Shown piece by piece: positions 17,881 to 26,431 of a stretch of DNA of 64,000 nucleotides. Where the stretch lies: assembly GCA_025141675.1 (NCBI GenBank), contig CP081161.1, forward strand, positions 1,400,001 through 1,464,000. Direction: 5' to 3'. Position 1 is the first letter of the stretch; the number at the start of each line of letters is the position of its first letter. Below the pieces are notes generated by a model. The model ran no database searches. It was given only the letters and a program-made list of their open reading frames with translations, and was not told where the DNA came from. The translations under genes and the position numbers were made by a program. Source of the DNA: Rhodobacteraceae bacterium S2214 (GTDB lineage: Bacteria; Pseudomonadota; Alphaproteobacteria; Rhodobacterales; Rhodobacteraceae).

Positions 17881-18652
17881 AGCTGGATTTTCCCTGCATT
17901 TTGCGGACTTGCTTCAGCTTCATGCGGTTTGGCAGCCATGGGAACACCCAGTTCAACATAAACCGCAGTTTTCCGTCATTGATCGCGCGCAATTCGCCGC
18001 GCCGCATGGCGTCGTAGCCGTATTTCGCGACCGAACGCGGCGTCGCGCCGGATTTGGTCAGAGGCGTATCTTCGAGGTTTGCGGAGGCCGCGAATTCTGT
18101 TTCGACGTAGCCCGGTTCAAGCGCTGTGACGGTCACGCCCTTGTCTCGCAGTTCTTCGTCTAACGCCATCGAGAAGCTGGACACAAAGGCCTTTGTCGCA
18201 AAGTAAGTCGCTTGCAACGGTCCGGCCATGTAGGATGCTGTGGACGACACGTTCAGGATTTTCCCACCGCCGTTTTTGACCATGTCAGACCCGATCATGT
18301 GGCATAACGATACCAAGGCTTTGACGTTCAGGTCGATCATCGCGAGGTCCGCGTCGAGATCGCGTTCAATGAACAAGCCGTGCCCGCCGAACCCTGCATT
18401 GTTGATCAGAATGTCGATCTTGTGGCCTTTCACCGCATCATACAGCGCCTGCGCGCCATCTGCGGCACCTAAATCAAGGGCGACGGTTGTGACAGTGACG
18501 CCGTGCGCTGCTTCGATTTCGGTTTTGAGCGCATCTAACGCGTCGCCACGTCGTGCCGTGATGATCAGATCGCCGCCTTTTTCCGCGTGATACCGTGCAA
18601 ATTCCGCGCCAATCCCAGAGGAAGCGCCAGTTACAAGTGCTGTATTTGCCAT
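17879..18652 (-). CDS. SDR-family NAD(P)-dependent oxidoreductase
   Basis: A 257-residue short-chain dehydrogenase of the DltE-like branch. The Rossmann motif TGASSGIGAEFAR lies at residues 8-20, NNAGFGGHG is the conserved NAG strand, and the catalytic Ser and Tyr-x3-Lys are in NVSSTASYMAGPLQATYFATK. The C-terminal PWLPNRMKLKQVRKM tail resembles members with a hydrophobic, possibly membrane-associating end. The substrate is unknown. It is convergent with the YdcH gene and divergent from the iron alcohol dehydrogenase. The 216 bp upstream contains a CGTCGGA/TCCGACG inverted repeat (18695-18725). Confidence 0.9.
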   Translation of the reverse strand: MANTALVTGASSGIGAEFARYHAEKGGDLIITARRGDALDALKTEIEAAHGVTVTTVALDLGAADGAQALYDAVKGHKIDILINNAGFGGHGLFIERDLDADLAMIDLNVKALVSLCHMIGSDMVKNGGGKILNVSSTASYMAGPLQATYFATKAFVSSFSMALDEELRDKGVTVTALEPGYVETEFAASANLEDTPLTKSGATPRSVAKYGYDAMRRGELRAINDGKLRFMLNWVFPWLPNRMKLKQVRKMQGKSS

Positions 18653-18868
18653 GTGATGTCGTCCTTTTGTGACAGGCTTTGAGAAGATGTAAGTCGTCGG
18701 ATGGTGTTTGTAAGTGGGTCCGACGCCCGTTTGTCATTGCGTTAGAGGTACCGCAGTCCGGTCGATTGGTTCCCGTCCGTTGCAAAAGTCTTGGGCGATT
18801 GGGCGAAAAACCTTGTGTGTTTCAGGTGCGTCCGGTTTGCTGGTCGCATCAATTGGGGGGACGAACTG

Positions 18869-20032
18869 ATGCTGTCAGGAACAATTGGGCGGGTGCAATC
18901 GCCGCGGATAATTCGGATTGGTGGCGGTGTTGCGGGTGAAGTCGCGGAAACCTTAGCGCAGCTTGGTTTGTCCCGTCCGTTGATTGTGACGGACAAGGGC
19001 GTGCGGTCGCTGGGGCATCTGGGCGCCGTGACCGGACCTTTGGATGCTGCGGGGATGTCCTATGCGGTGTTTGATGGCGTTGTCGAAGACCCGACGGATA
19101 CCTGTGTCGATGAAGCCTTGGCTGCATTTCGTGCGGGTGATTTCGACTGCGTGATCGGATTTGGCGGTGGTAGTCCGATGGACACCGCGAAGGCCGTATC
19201 TTTCATGGCGGTTAACCCTGGTCATGTGCGCGATTATAAAGCGCCGTTTCAGATTGATCGGTGTGGCGTCGCGATTGTGTTGATCCCAACGACGGGCGGA
19301 ACAGGGTCTGAATTGACGCGTTGGTGCGTGATTACCGATACGCAAAGCCCTGAAAAGTATAACCTGTCCGGCCTTGCCTGCGTTGCGACGGTCGCGTTGA
19401 TCGATTGGACGTTTAGCGTGACAAAGCCGCCGCGTATCACGGCCGATACCGCCGTTGATAGCCTGACCCATGCGATTGAAGCTTTCGTCAGCCGTCGCGC
19501 ATTTCCCTATACCGATGCTTTTGCCTTGTCCGCGATGCCGCTGATCGCGGATCATGTGCGCCGCGCCTATGCCGATCCAGAAGATGCCGTCGCCCGTGAG
19601 GCGTTGATGTTGGCGGCAGGACAGGCCGGAATGGCGTTTTCGAATGCCTCTGTGGCGTTGGTACATGGCATGAGCCGCCCGATCGGCGCCCATTTCCACG
19701 TGGCCCATGGGTTATCGAACGCGATGTTGTTGCCCGCTGTGACCGCGTTTTCTGTCGATGCCGCGCCGGACCGATATGCGACCTGTGCGCGTGTCATGGG
19801 GATGGCGCAGGACACGGACACAGACGCTGTGGCATGCGGCAAGCTGATCGACGGTTTGCGGCAGTTGAATGATGATCTGGCGGTGCCATCGCCGTCCGCG
19901 TTGGGCCATGTTGCAGATGATGACATGCTGGGATTGATGGCGCGACAAGCGCTGGCATCAGGGTCGCCCGCGCATAACCCGAAGGTGCCGACCGAGGCGG
20001 AGATTGTCGGCCTTTACAAGGAAATGTGGTGA
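18869..20032 (+). CDS. Iron-containing alcohol dehydrogenase
   Basis: A 387-residue group III alcohol dehydrogenase that oxidises or reduces an alcohol/aldehyde pair with NAD(P). The nucleotide-binding GGGSPMDTAKAVS lies near residue 95, PTTGGTGSE near 140, and the iron ligands are an Asp/His early in the C-terminal domain (DSLTHAIEAF), HGMSRPIGAHFHVAHG with two conserved His, and a later HN. The ATG at 18869 is preceded by a G-run ribosome-binding site; an upstream in-frame start would add an unrelated stretch. It heads a run of four genes on this strand with very short gaps, ending with tpm. Confidence 0.92.
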   Translation: MLSGTIGRVQSPRIIRIGGGVAGEVAETLAQLGLSRPLIVTDKGVRSLGHLGAVTGPLDAAGMSYAVFDGVVEDPTDTCVDEALAAFRAGDFDCVIGFGGGSPMDTAKAVSFMAVNPGHVRDYKAPFQIDRCGVAIVLIPTTGGTGSELTRWCVITDTQSPEKYNLSGLACVATVALIDWTFSVTKPPRITADTAVDSLTHAIEAFVSRRAFPYTDAFALSAMPLIADHVRRAYADPEDAVAREALMLAAGQAGMAFSNASVALVHGMSRPIGAHFHVAHGLSNAMLLPAVTAFSVDAAPDRYATCARVMGMAQDTDTDAVACGKLIDGLRQLNDDLAVPSPSALGHVADDDMLGLMARQALASGSPAHNPKVPTEAEIVGLYKEMW

Positions 20033-20033
20033 A

Positions 20034-20543
20034 ATGAACCGCTACGTCGGCCTTCTGCGGGCGGTGAATGTTGGCGGTACGGGCAAGCTGCCGATGGCGG
20101 ATTTGCGTGCGATGTGTGCAGACATCGGGTTCGCTGACGTGGCCACCTACATCGCGAGCGGGAACGTCGTATTTTCATCTGCGTTGGATGCGGGAATGGC
20201 CAAAGTGAGACTGGAACAAAGCCTCGCGCAGTATGCAGGAAAGGCAGTTCCTGTCATGATCCGGACAGCGGACGAAATGGCGGCTGTGCTGGCGGCTAAT
20301 CCATATGCCGACGCGGCCGGCAATAAGGTCGTCACCATCTTTTGCGACGACCTGATCCCGGCGGATGCAGCGGCGCAGGCGCGCAACATCAAAGACGAAG
20401 CCATTACGCTGGGATTACGCGAAATTTACGTGCATTATCCGCTGGGGCAGGGTGGGTCGAAATTGATGATCCCAGCCGCCGCGGGAGGGACCGCGCGAAA
20501 CATGAACACGGTTGCAAAACTGGTAGCGATGACGGGACGATAA
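20034..20543 (+). CDS. DUF1697 domain protein
   Basis: A 169-residue protein starting MNRYVGLLRAVNVGGTGKL, the signature of DUF1697 (R-A-V/I-N-V-G-G). LPMADLRAMCADIGF, TYIASGNVVFSS and the C-terminal TARNMNTVAKLVAM also match the family. Structures place DUF1697 proteins near ferredoxin-like folds, but the activity is unknown. The ATG overlaps the alcohol dehydrogenase stop region by two bases, so translation is probably coupled. Confidence 0.9.
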   Translation: MNRYVGLLRAVNVGGTGKLPMADLRAMCADIGFADVATYIASGNVVFSSALDAGMAKVRLEQSLAQYAGKAVPVMIRTADEMAAVLAANPYADAAGNKVVTIFCDDLIPADAAAQARNIKDEAITLGLREIYVHYPLGQGGSKLMIPAAAGGTARNMNTVAKLVAMTGR

Positions 20544-20544
20544 C

Positions 20545-20742
20545 GTGGCGCAATTTCTTTGGGGTCTTTTGAAAGACATTGCATTCTGGACGCTAACGCC
20601 GCTGGTCTTGATTGCGCTCGGTGTTGGTATCGGTTGGTTAGGCGGGGTGCTGTCCAGTCCTGTGCTTGGCGTTGTGGCTATCATCTTTATTGGCGTCGGC
20701 GTGGTATGGCTGGCGCTTCTTTGGCTAGGGATCACTGACTGA
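20545..20742 (+). CDS. Small membrane protein, 65 aa
   Basis: A hydrophobic protein with two or three predicted helices (FWTLTPLVLIALGVGIGWLG, then LGVVAIIFIGVGVVWLALLW). No family recognised. It starts with GTG at 20545, one base after the DUF1697 stop, and its TGA overlaps the ATG of tpm, so it is almost certainly translated as part of the four-gene unit. Confidence 0.65.
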   Translation: MAQFLWGLLKDIAFWTLTPLVLIALGVGIGWLGGVLSSPVLGVVAIIFIGVGVVWLALLWLGITD

Positions 20743-21377
20743 TGGATGCTGCGTTCTGGCACGATAAATGGGAAAAACAACAGATCGGTTTTCACCAGCG
20801 CGCAGGAAATCCGCTGTTGGTCGCTTTCTTCGATCACCTGAAGTTACCTAAAGGGGCGCGCGTTTTTGTGCCCCTTTGCGGCAAGACCCGAGACATCGCA
20901 TGGATCAGGGATCAAGGCTGCAAGGTCATCGGGGCGGAACTGTCCGAAATCGCGGTGCAGGACCTGTTCGCAGAGATGGGCGTCGTTCCCGAAGTCGTCG
21001 ATTTGGGGGACCTCAAGCGATATGCGAGCGGTGATGTCACCGTCTTTGTTGGCGATGTCTTTGCAGTGACTGCACAGCTGTTGGGGCAGATTGATGCGGT
21101 GTTTGATCGTGCGGCTTTGGTTGCTCTGCCGGATGCGGTGCGCCGGAAATACGCGATGCATCTTCTTGAAATTACAGGAAATGCGCCGCAACTGGTGGTC
21201 ACATTCACCTACGATCAAAGCCAAATGAATGGCCCGCCATTTTCGATATCTGAGGATATGATCAAAGTGCTGTATGCGGACAGCTACACACTGACGAACC
21301 TGAAAACGCAGGACGTTCCGGGGGGATTTAAGGGTGAAGTGCCCGCAACGGAAACCGCTTGGCTTCTTAGCCGATAA
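20742..21377 (+). CDS. tpm: Thiopurine S-methyltransferase
   Basis: A 211-residue S-adenosylmethionine-dependent methyltransferase of the TPMT family. The start MDAAFWHDKWEKQQIGFHQ with W-x3-W is diagnostic, and the SAM-binding motif is RVFVPLCGKTRDIAWI with a following GAELSEIAV. In bacteria TPMT enzymes methylate selenium or tellurium compounds or thiols; the natural substrate here is unknown. The ATG overlaps the stop of the preceding 65-aa gene, so it is co-translated. It ends the unit, and a bidirectional hairpin separates it from convergent gcrA. Confidence 0.92.
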   Translation: MDAAFWHDKWEKQQIGFHQRAGNPLLVAFFDHLKLPKGARVFVPLCGKTRDIAWIRDQGCKVIGAELSEIAVQDLFAEMGVVPEVVDLGDLKRYASGDVTVFVGDVFAVTAQLLGQIDAVFDRAALVALPDAVRRKYAMHLLEITGNAPQLVVTFTYDQSQMNGPPFSISEDMIKVLYADSYTLTNLKTQDVPGGFKGEVPATETAWLLSR

Positions 21378-21427
21378 GTCGTTGGGGTGATCGTTCGGTA
21401 TTGCAGCCGAAACGAAAGGCCAGGCAC

Positions 21428-21460
21428 AAAAAAGGCGACAGTTGATCTGCCGCCCTTTTA
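21428..21460. terminator. Bidirectional terminator between tpm and gcrA
   Basis: AAAAGGCGACAG (21430-21441) and CTGCCGCCCTTTT (21447-21459) pair with one bulge and one mismatch across TTGAT. The A-run before and the T-run within the arms let it act in both directions for these convergent genes. Confidence 0.6.
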
Positions 21461-21481
21461 AATCTGTTTTGCTCGTCGGTC

Positions 21482-22090
21482 TTACCGACGGCGATCGCGA
21501 CGGCTGCTCATCGGCTGGAAGGCCACGCCGACGTGGGCTTCGCAGTATGGTTTGCCAGATTGTACAGGCAGGCCACAGAACCAGAAGTCAGGTGTCGCAG
21601 GATCACCAACAGGCCATTTGCAGGTCTTTTCGGTCAATTCCATCAGGCTGATCTTCTTGGCCGTCTTTTCAACCTCATTAACCTTTGCCAATGCTTCCGG
21701 CGAAATTTCGTTCGCAGACGGCTGCGGCGGCAGCGGCTGGCCGGCTGGAATAATCGCGCGACGGGCGGCGGAAATAGGAATACCGTTTTCGTCCAGCAAA
21801 ACCTCTTCCTTCACCGCAGGCACGGATGCCTTTGGCGTGGCTGGCTTTGGCTTGATCGCGGGTTTTGTTTCCATCTTTGTGGGTGCAGCGGGTGCTGCTT
21901 TTTCCTTGGCCGCAGGTTTAGCAGGCGCAGACGCACCTGATCCCGCACGGTTGGAAAGCCCAAGCCGATGCACTTTACCGATAACCGCGTTGCGGGTGAC
22001 GCCGCCAAGTTCCTTGGCAATCTGGCTTGCCGACTGGCCTTCGCCCCACATTTTTTTGAGCGTCTCGACGCGCTCGTCTGTCCAGGACAT
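21482..22090 (-). CDS. gcrA: GcrA cell-cycle regulator
   Basis: A 202-residue DNA-binding transcription cofactor of the alphaproteobacterial cell cycle, acting with sigma-70 at CcrM-methylated GANTC sites. The N-terminal domain MSWTDERVETLKKMWGEGQ with SASQIAKELGG and TRNAVIGKVHRLGL is the canonical GcrA helix-turn-helix. A long Ala/Pro/Lys-rich linker (about residues 50-110) follows. The C-terminal domain has TCKWPVGDPATPDFWFCG and PYCEAHVGVAFQP, the conserved Cys/His zinc-like region that contacts sigma factor. No GANTC site stands out in its own promoter region. It is convergent with tpm. Confidence 0.97.
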   Translation of the reverse strand: MSWTDERVETLKKMWGEGQSASQIAKELGGVTRNAVIGKVHRLGLSNRAGSGASAPAKPAAKEKAAPAAPTKMETKPAIKPKPATPKASVPAVKEEVLLDENGIPISAARRAIIPAGQPLPPQPSANEISPEALAKVNEVEKTAKKISLMELTEKTCKWPVGDPATPDFWFCGLPVQSGKPYCEAHVGVAFQPMSSRRDRRR

Positions 22091-22217
22091 GCAATTTCCT
22101 TATGTCAGGGTGCCGAATGTTTTGACATCTGGCCTTGTCTAATTCCTTGATCCCCTATTCTAAGCATTGCAAGCGGGGATGTGAAGCGCATCCGCTGAAA
22201 TGAAATGAGGTATGGCA

Positions 22218-23033
22218 ATGTCGGAACAGACAACTTTAGCAGCAAACATGGGTGAACGCCGGTTTGGGCGCGTGAACTGGACTGGCACAGCGACCTTAAT
22301 GGAGCGTGAAGTCCGGCGGTTTATGAACGTCTGGTCGCAGACAATTATGGCGCCGTTGATCAATGCGGGCCTGTTGTTGATGATTTTCACCATCGCGATT
22401 GGTCCGAATCGTGGCGATGTGATGGGTGTCGATTTCATGACGTTTCTGGCCCCCGGTATCCTGACGATGACCGTTATTCAGAACGCTTTTGCAAACACAT
22501 CGTCGTCGATGGCGTCTGCCAAAGTGCAGGGCAATATCGTCGATACGTTGATGCCGCCCTTGTCCGCGGGCGAACTGCTGGCAGGGTATATCTTCGGATC
22601 GTTTGCGCGGGGGGCGATGGTTGCCACAGTGATCGCGCTTGGGTCTTGGTTGTTCTTGGGTGTGGGCATGCAGAACCCGTTTTGGGTGATCACATTTGTT
22701 TTGCTCGGGTCCATCTTTATGGGCGGTTTGGGTTTGATTGCCGGTATCTATGCGAACAAATTTGACCAATTGTCCGCGATTTCGAACTTCATCGTGACGC
22801 CGCTCGCGTTTTTGTCGGGGACTTTTTATTCCATCGATGCGCTGCCTGCGTTGATGCAGACGCTGTGTCACATCAATCCGTTCTTCTACATCATCGACGG
22901 TGTCCGCTTTGGCATGATCGGCGTGAGCGACAGTAGCCCGTGGGTCGGGCTTGGCATTGTGGCGCTGGCCTGTGCGGTTGTGATGGCGATTTGCTGGACG
23001 TGGCTTGATCGCGGGTATCGGCTGAAGGCGTAA
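22218..23033 (+). CDS. ABC-2-type transporter permease
   Basis: A 271-residue inner-membrane permease of the ABC-2 family with about six helices. The conserved PPLSAGELLAGYIFGSFARG loop and the C-terminal NFIVTPLAFLSGTFYSIDALP followed by INPFFYIIDGVRFGM are characteristic of the NodJ/YadH-type permeases that export polysaccharides or other large molecules. No ATPase gene is adjacent in this window, so its partner lies elsewhere or it works with a promiscuous ATPase. The ATG at 22218 is preferred to 22212 because TGAGG lies 7 nt before it. The short 127-bp divergent region to gcrA contains an ATCCCC/GGGGAT repeat at 22150-22180. Confidence 0.9.
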   Translation: MSEQTTLAANMGERRFGRVNWTGTATLMEREVRRFMNVWSQTIMAPLINAGLLLMIFTIAIGPNRGDVMGVDFMTFLAPGILTMTVIQNAFANTSSSMASAKVQGNIVDTLMPPLSAGELLAGYIFGSFARGAMVATVIALGSWLFLGVGMQNPFWVITFVLLGSIFMGGLGLIAGIYANKFDQLSAISNFIVTPLAFLSGTFYSIDALPALMQTLCHINPFFYIIDGVRFGMIGVSDSSPWVGLGIVALACAVVMAICWTWLDRGYRLKA

Positions 23034-23069
23034 CGCCTTTTCGCAAATATTTGGGGGCGGCAGCGCGTG

Positions 23070-23951
23070 TTACGACCGCTTTGCGCGGCCTTCTCGCCAT
23101 GCCAGCAGCGCGGCGCCCCCGATAATGATCGCAGCACCCGTCCAACTGATGATGTCGGGGACTTGGTGGTAGAATAGCGCGTCGTAGATCGCCGCAAAGA
23201 TCAGGGTCAGATAGCTGAAGGGCGTCACAAAACTGGCGTCCGCCCGCGCCATTGCGTTGATAAAACAGGTCTGGGCACCGGCCATAAGAACGCCGATGCC
23301 GGCAAGTGCCGCCCATTGGCCCATCGTCGGCATGGTCCAGAACGGGATCACGGCAATTGACGCGATCAGCAGGCCAAGCGCGTTGTTGATCAGCAATATC
23401 TGAAAAGGTGGCTCGCGGTCTGCCAGCTTTTTGATGAAAATCAGCTCCATCCCTAGCAGTGCAGCGGCCCCCAATGACAAAAGCCCGGCCCACTGAAACG
23501 TCTCAGGCCCGGGGCGTAACAAGATCATCGCGCCCAGCAAAGCCAGACCTGCCGCGGTCCAGCGCCATGGCCCAACCCGTTCGCCGAGCAGCGGGATTGC
23601 CAGCAACATCCCGAAGACCGGATTGAGAAAGCTGATGGCGGTTGCGTCGGGCAGGGGGATGAAGGCGACTGCCGCGAACATCAACGTTACGCCGCCCCAG
23701 CCGAACAAAGTACGTCCGATGTGGATCGGAAGCGCAGGTCGCGAAAATGTGGGCCGCATCACAAGGGTCGCAGTGCCAATCGCAAGGAATGCAAAAACAA
23801 AACGGGCGTGGCTGACTTGGAGCGGATGCAAGGGGTCGCCCAACACGCCCGTGCCGATGGTCTTGGCCAAGACCATGGTGCCCGCGATAAACGCGGTCGC
23901 GGTCAGCATAAATGCGATGGCAAGTGGCGGGTTCGGGCGTTTCAAAGTCAT
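23070..23951 (-). CDS. EamA/DMT-family transporter
   Basis: A 293-residue exporter-type membrane protein of the drug/metabolite superfamily, with about ten helices in two EamA repeats (first ending near PLLGERVGPWRW, second near the tail). The GLALLGAMILLRPG motif ends the first repeat and IIGGAALLAWRE the second. Substrates of such carriers are usually amino acids or metabolites. The start at 23951 (MTLKRPNPPLA) is preferred because upstream residues do not continue the family. It is divergent from the arginine operon across a 239-bp region that also holds the leader peptide described below. Confidence 0.88.
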   Translation of the reverse strand: MTLKRPNPPLAIAFMLTATAFIAGTMVLAKTIGTGVLGDPLHPLQVSHARFVFAFLAIGTATLVMRPTFSRPALPIHIGRTLFGWGGVTLMFAAVAFIPLPDATAISFLNPVFGMLLAIPLLGERVGPWRWTAAGLALLGAMILLRPGPETFQWAGLLSLGAAALLGMELIFIKKLADREPPFQILLINNALGLLIASIAVIPFWTMPTMGQWAALAGIGVLMAGAQTCFINAMARADASFVTPFSYLTLIFAAIYDALFYHQVPDIISWTGAAIIIGGAALLAWREGRAKRS

Positions 23952-24025
23952 GCGACGGTCATTGTCCCAAACTGGGCCGCTGTAAAGCACCTGATTTAAG
24001 GGGTTCACAGGTCGTCCGCTGTCCG

Positions 24026-24173
24026 CTAAGTCAACCGTCATGAAGACACTGACCACACAGAACATCCGACGCCGACGCTAAGCCCGTCCGCCGTTTCTGC
24101 ACGTCCTCTCTTCTTTTTCACAAATATCGTTGACTTAGCCCCTGCCGCTTGGCACCACTCGGGCTTCATTTTT
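24026..24173 (+). promoter_or_regulatory. Putative arginine attenuator region
   Basis: GCTAAGTCAAC (24026-24036) and GTTGACTTAGC (24129-24139) are an 11-bp perfect inverted repeat enclosing the Arg-rich leader ORF. The right arm overlaps by three bases a terminator-like structure: AGCCC (24137-24141) pairs with GGGCT (24161-24165) around an inner TGCC-GCTT-GGCA hairpin, followed by TCATTTTT (24166-24173). The two folds are mutually exclusive, as in attenuators. Confidence 0.55.
24041..24082 (+). CDS. Arginine-rich leader peptide (13 aa)
   Basis: An ATG-started ORF encoding MKTLTTQNIRRRR followed by TAA. The last four codons are CGA CGC CGA CGC, so a ribosome short of charged tRNA-Arg would stall here. 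It lies 108 bp upstream of argD, the first gene of the arginine pair argD-argF, and inside an 11-bp inverted repeat. That combination is the hallmark of peptide-dependent attenuation. There is no strong ribosome-binding site, which lowers confidence. Confidence 0.55.
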
Positions 24174-24190
24174 CGCAAAGGCTGATCGCT

Positions 24191-25360
24191 ATGATCCCCT
24201 CAATCTTGCCTACCTATTCTCGTGCTCCGATGTCCTTCGTCAAAGGCGAAGGGTCTTGGTTGATAGAAGCTGACGGACGACGTTTTCTGGATCTAGGCGC
24301 AGGGATCGCGGTGAATTCTTTGGGGCACGCGCACCCCAAATTGGTTGCAGCCCTGACAGAACAGGCGCAAGCGGTTTGGCACACATCGAACCTGTATCAC
24401 ATTCCGGCCCAGCAAAAGCTGGCGGATATGTTGGTCGAAAAGACATTTGCAGACACCGTGTTCTTTACGAATTCCGGGACAGAAGCCTGCGAATTGGCCG
24501 TGAAAATGGCGCGTAAGTACTGGTTTGAGAAAGGCCAGACCGATCGAACCGAGATCATCGCGTTCGAAGGATCGTTCCATGGGCGGTCATCCGCAGGGAT
24601 TGCGGCGGCCGGGTCCGAGAAGATGACCAAGGGTTTTGGACCGCTTTTGCCGGGCTTCACGCATTTACCTTTGGGTGATCATGATGCGCTACAGGCGGCT
24701 ATTAGCGACAAAACGGCGGCGATTATCGTGGAACCTGTATTGGGCGAAGGCGGGATTATCCCGCTGCCAGACGCCTGCCTGAAAGGGCTGCGCGACCTGT
24801 GCGATAGCCACGGTATTCTGATGATCCTTGACGAGGTGCAATGCGGTGTGGGCCGGACCGGTAAGCTGTTTGCGCACGAATGGGCAGGGGTCACACCTGA
24901 CATTATGATGGTGGCCAAAGGCATCGGTGGCGGCTTCCCACTGGGCTGTGTGCTGGCGACCGAAGATGCGGCATCCGGCATGACGGCGGGCACGCATGGG
25001 TCCACTTATGGCGGCAACCCGTTGGGCTGTGCGGTCGGTTGCGCGGTCTTAGAAGAAGTCGGCAGCGACGCTTTCCTTGCAGAAGTGAACCGTAAGGCAG
25101 GTTTACTGCGCCAGAAATTGGAAGGTTTGGTTGCAGCGCATCCCGACGTGTTTGAACTGGTGCGCGGGTCTGGTCTGATGATGGGCATCAAATGCAAAAA
25201 GCCAAACATCGACGTGGTGAACGCGGGCTACGCGGCGGGCGTCATGACGGTGCCAGCGGCTGATAACGTGATCCGCCTGTTGCCAGCATTGAACATCCCG
25301 GACGAAGACATCGCTGAAGCGGTGACGCGTCTTAACATCGCGGCGGAAAGCCTTGGCTGA
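24191..25360 (+). CDS. argD: Acetylornithine (or succinyldiaminopimelate) aminotransferase
   Basis: A 389-residue class III PLP-dependent aminotransferase. It makes N-acetylornithine from the semialdehyde in arginine synthesis and may also serve lysine synthesis. Key parts: [19 protein letters not shown] at the start, [29 protein letters not shown], the Asp-x2-Gln motif [17 protein letters not shown], and the PLP Lys in [14 protein letters not shown] near residue 245. The ATG at 24191 follows GCAAAGG; an earlier start at 24149 would overlap the predicted terminator arm. It is followed by argF after 77 bp and is preceded by the Arg leader region. Confidence 0.95.
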   Translation: MIPSILPTYSRAPMSFVKGEGSWLIEADGRRFLDLGAGIAVNSLGHAHPKLVAALTEQAQAVWHTSNLYHIPAQQKLADMLVEKTFADTVFFTNSGTEACELAVKMARKYWFEKGQTDRTEIIAFEGSFHGRSSAGIAAAGSEKMTKGFGPLLPGFTHLPLGDHDALQAAISDKTAAIIVEPVLGEGGIIPLPDACLKGLRDLCDSHGILMILDEVQCGVGRTGKLFAHEWAGVTPDIMMVAKGIGGGFPLGCVLATEDAASGMTAGTHGSTYGGNPLGCAVGCAVLEEVGSDAFLAEVNRKAGLLRQKLEGLVAAHPDVFELVRGSGLMMGIKCKKPNIDVVNAGYAAGVMTVPAADNVIRLLPALNIPDEDIAEAVTRLNIAAESLG

Positions 25361-25412
25361 CTTCTTTTGGCCCAAAATATCCCACGGGGGTTTGGGGGTG
25401 TGAAACCCCCAA
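25361..25412 (-). repeat. Composite intergenic hairpin element, copy B
   Basis: On the reverse strand a TTGGGGG/CCCCCAA hairpin with a 7-nt loop is followed by CCCCCGTGGGATATTTTGGG and CCAAAAGAAG. It lies between argD and argF, in the opposite orientation to the operon. Confidence 0.65.
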
Positions 25413-25437
25413 GCGACCTCGCAAACAAGAGCATACA

Positions 25438-26343
25438 ATGACACATTTTCTCGACATTCACACAACCGATCCTGCTGATCTGCACAAGATTATCGACCAA
25501 GCGAAATCAATGAAGACGGCACGCAAGGGCCTGCCCAAGGGCACACCGGACGCCGATACGCCGCTGGCCAATCACATGGTCGCGTTGATCTTTGAAAAGC
25601 CATCCACACGGACCCGCGTCAGTTTTGACGTTGGTGTGCGCCAGTTGGGCGGTCAGACAATGGTGCTGTCTGGTGCCGACATGCAATTGGGTCATGGTGA
25701 AACGATTGCAGACACTGCCCGCGTGTTGTCGCGTTACGTTGATTTGATCATGATACGGACATTTGAAGAGCAGACACTGCTCGACATGGCGGAATACGCA
25801 ACTGTCCCTGTGATCAACGGTCTGACAAACCGCACCCACCCCTGCCAGATCATGGCGGATATCATGACGTTCGAAGAACATAACGGTCCAATCAAAGGCA
25901 AGAAGGTTGTGTGGTCCGGTGACGGGAACAACGTTTTTGCGAGCTTCGCCCATGCCGCCAAGCAGTTTGAATTTGATCTTGTCTTTACGGGGCCAGAACC
26001 GCTGGACCCAGAGCCTGCTTTGGCTGGTCTGTACACCACGGTGCGCGATCCGAATGAAGCCGTTGAAGGGGCTGATCTGGTCGTGACCGACACGTGGGTG
26101 TCGATGCACGACCCGCAATCCGCACGTGAACGTCGCCATAACCAACTGCGCGGTTATCAGGTAAATGACGCGTTGATGGCAAAGGCAAAGCCGGATTCAT
26201 TGTTTATGCACTGCCTGCCGGCACACCGTGATGACGAAGCCACCAGTTCGGTGATGGATGGCAAACATTCGGTGATTTTTGACGAGGCCGAGAACCGGTT
26301 GCATGCCCAAAAGGCGATTATGCGTCACTGTTTGGGAGTCTAA
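25438..26343 (+). CDS. argF: Ornithine carbamoyltransferase
   Basis: Joins carbamoyl phosphate to ornithine to give citrulline. The 301-residue protein carries [15 protein letters not shown] (carbamoyl phosphate loop STRTR), [36 protein letters not shown] (HPxQ), and [12 protein letters not shown] near the C-terminus for ornithine binding. The start [15 protein letters not shown] is at 25438. It uses the carbamoyl phosphate made by CarB, encoded at the left edge. The gene follows argD in the same direction and is separated from convergent hrpB by copy C of the hairpin element. Confidence 0.97.
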   Translation: MTHFLDIHTTDPADLHKIIDQAKSMKTARKGLPKGTPDADTPLANHMVALIFEKPSTRTRVSFDVGVRQLGGQTMVLSGADMQLGHGETIADTARVLSRYVDLIMIRTFEEQTLLDMAEYATVPVINGLTNRTHPCQIMADIMTFEEHNGPIKGKKVVWSGDGNNVFASFAHAAKQFEFDLVFTGPEPLDPEPALAGLYTTVRDPNEAVEGADLVVTDTWVSMHDPQSARERRHNQLRGYQVNDALMAKAKPDSLFMHCLPAHRDDEATSSVMDGKHSVIFDEAENRLHAQKAIMRHCLGV

Positions 26344-26376
26344 GCGAGGATTTGCGCCGCCTTTGGCATAGCACCG

Positions 26377-26430
26377 CTGGAGGGGCCAGCCCCTCCAGAC
26401 CTCCCGGGGATATTTTTGACCAAAAGAAGG
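26377..26430 (+). repeat. Composite intergenic hairpin element, copy C
   Basis: CTGGAGGGG (26377-26385) pairs perfectly with CCCCTCCAG (26390-26398) around CCAG. It is followed by CCTCCCGGGGATATTTTTGA and CCAAAAGAAGG. It lies between convergent argF and hrpB, where it might help end transcripts. Confidence 0.7.
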
Positions 26431-26431
26431 G

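Noticed and set aside
18695..18725. CGTCGGA/TCCGACG inverted repeat between the SDR and Fe-ADH genes
   Set aside because: Seven bases with a 17-nt loop could be chance; no T-run and no second copy. Kept only as a note under the SDR gene.
22150..22180. ATCCCC/GGGGAT repeat between gcrA and the ABC permease
   Set aside because: Only 6 bp with a 19-nt loop, no matching promoter pair; too weak to call an operator.
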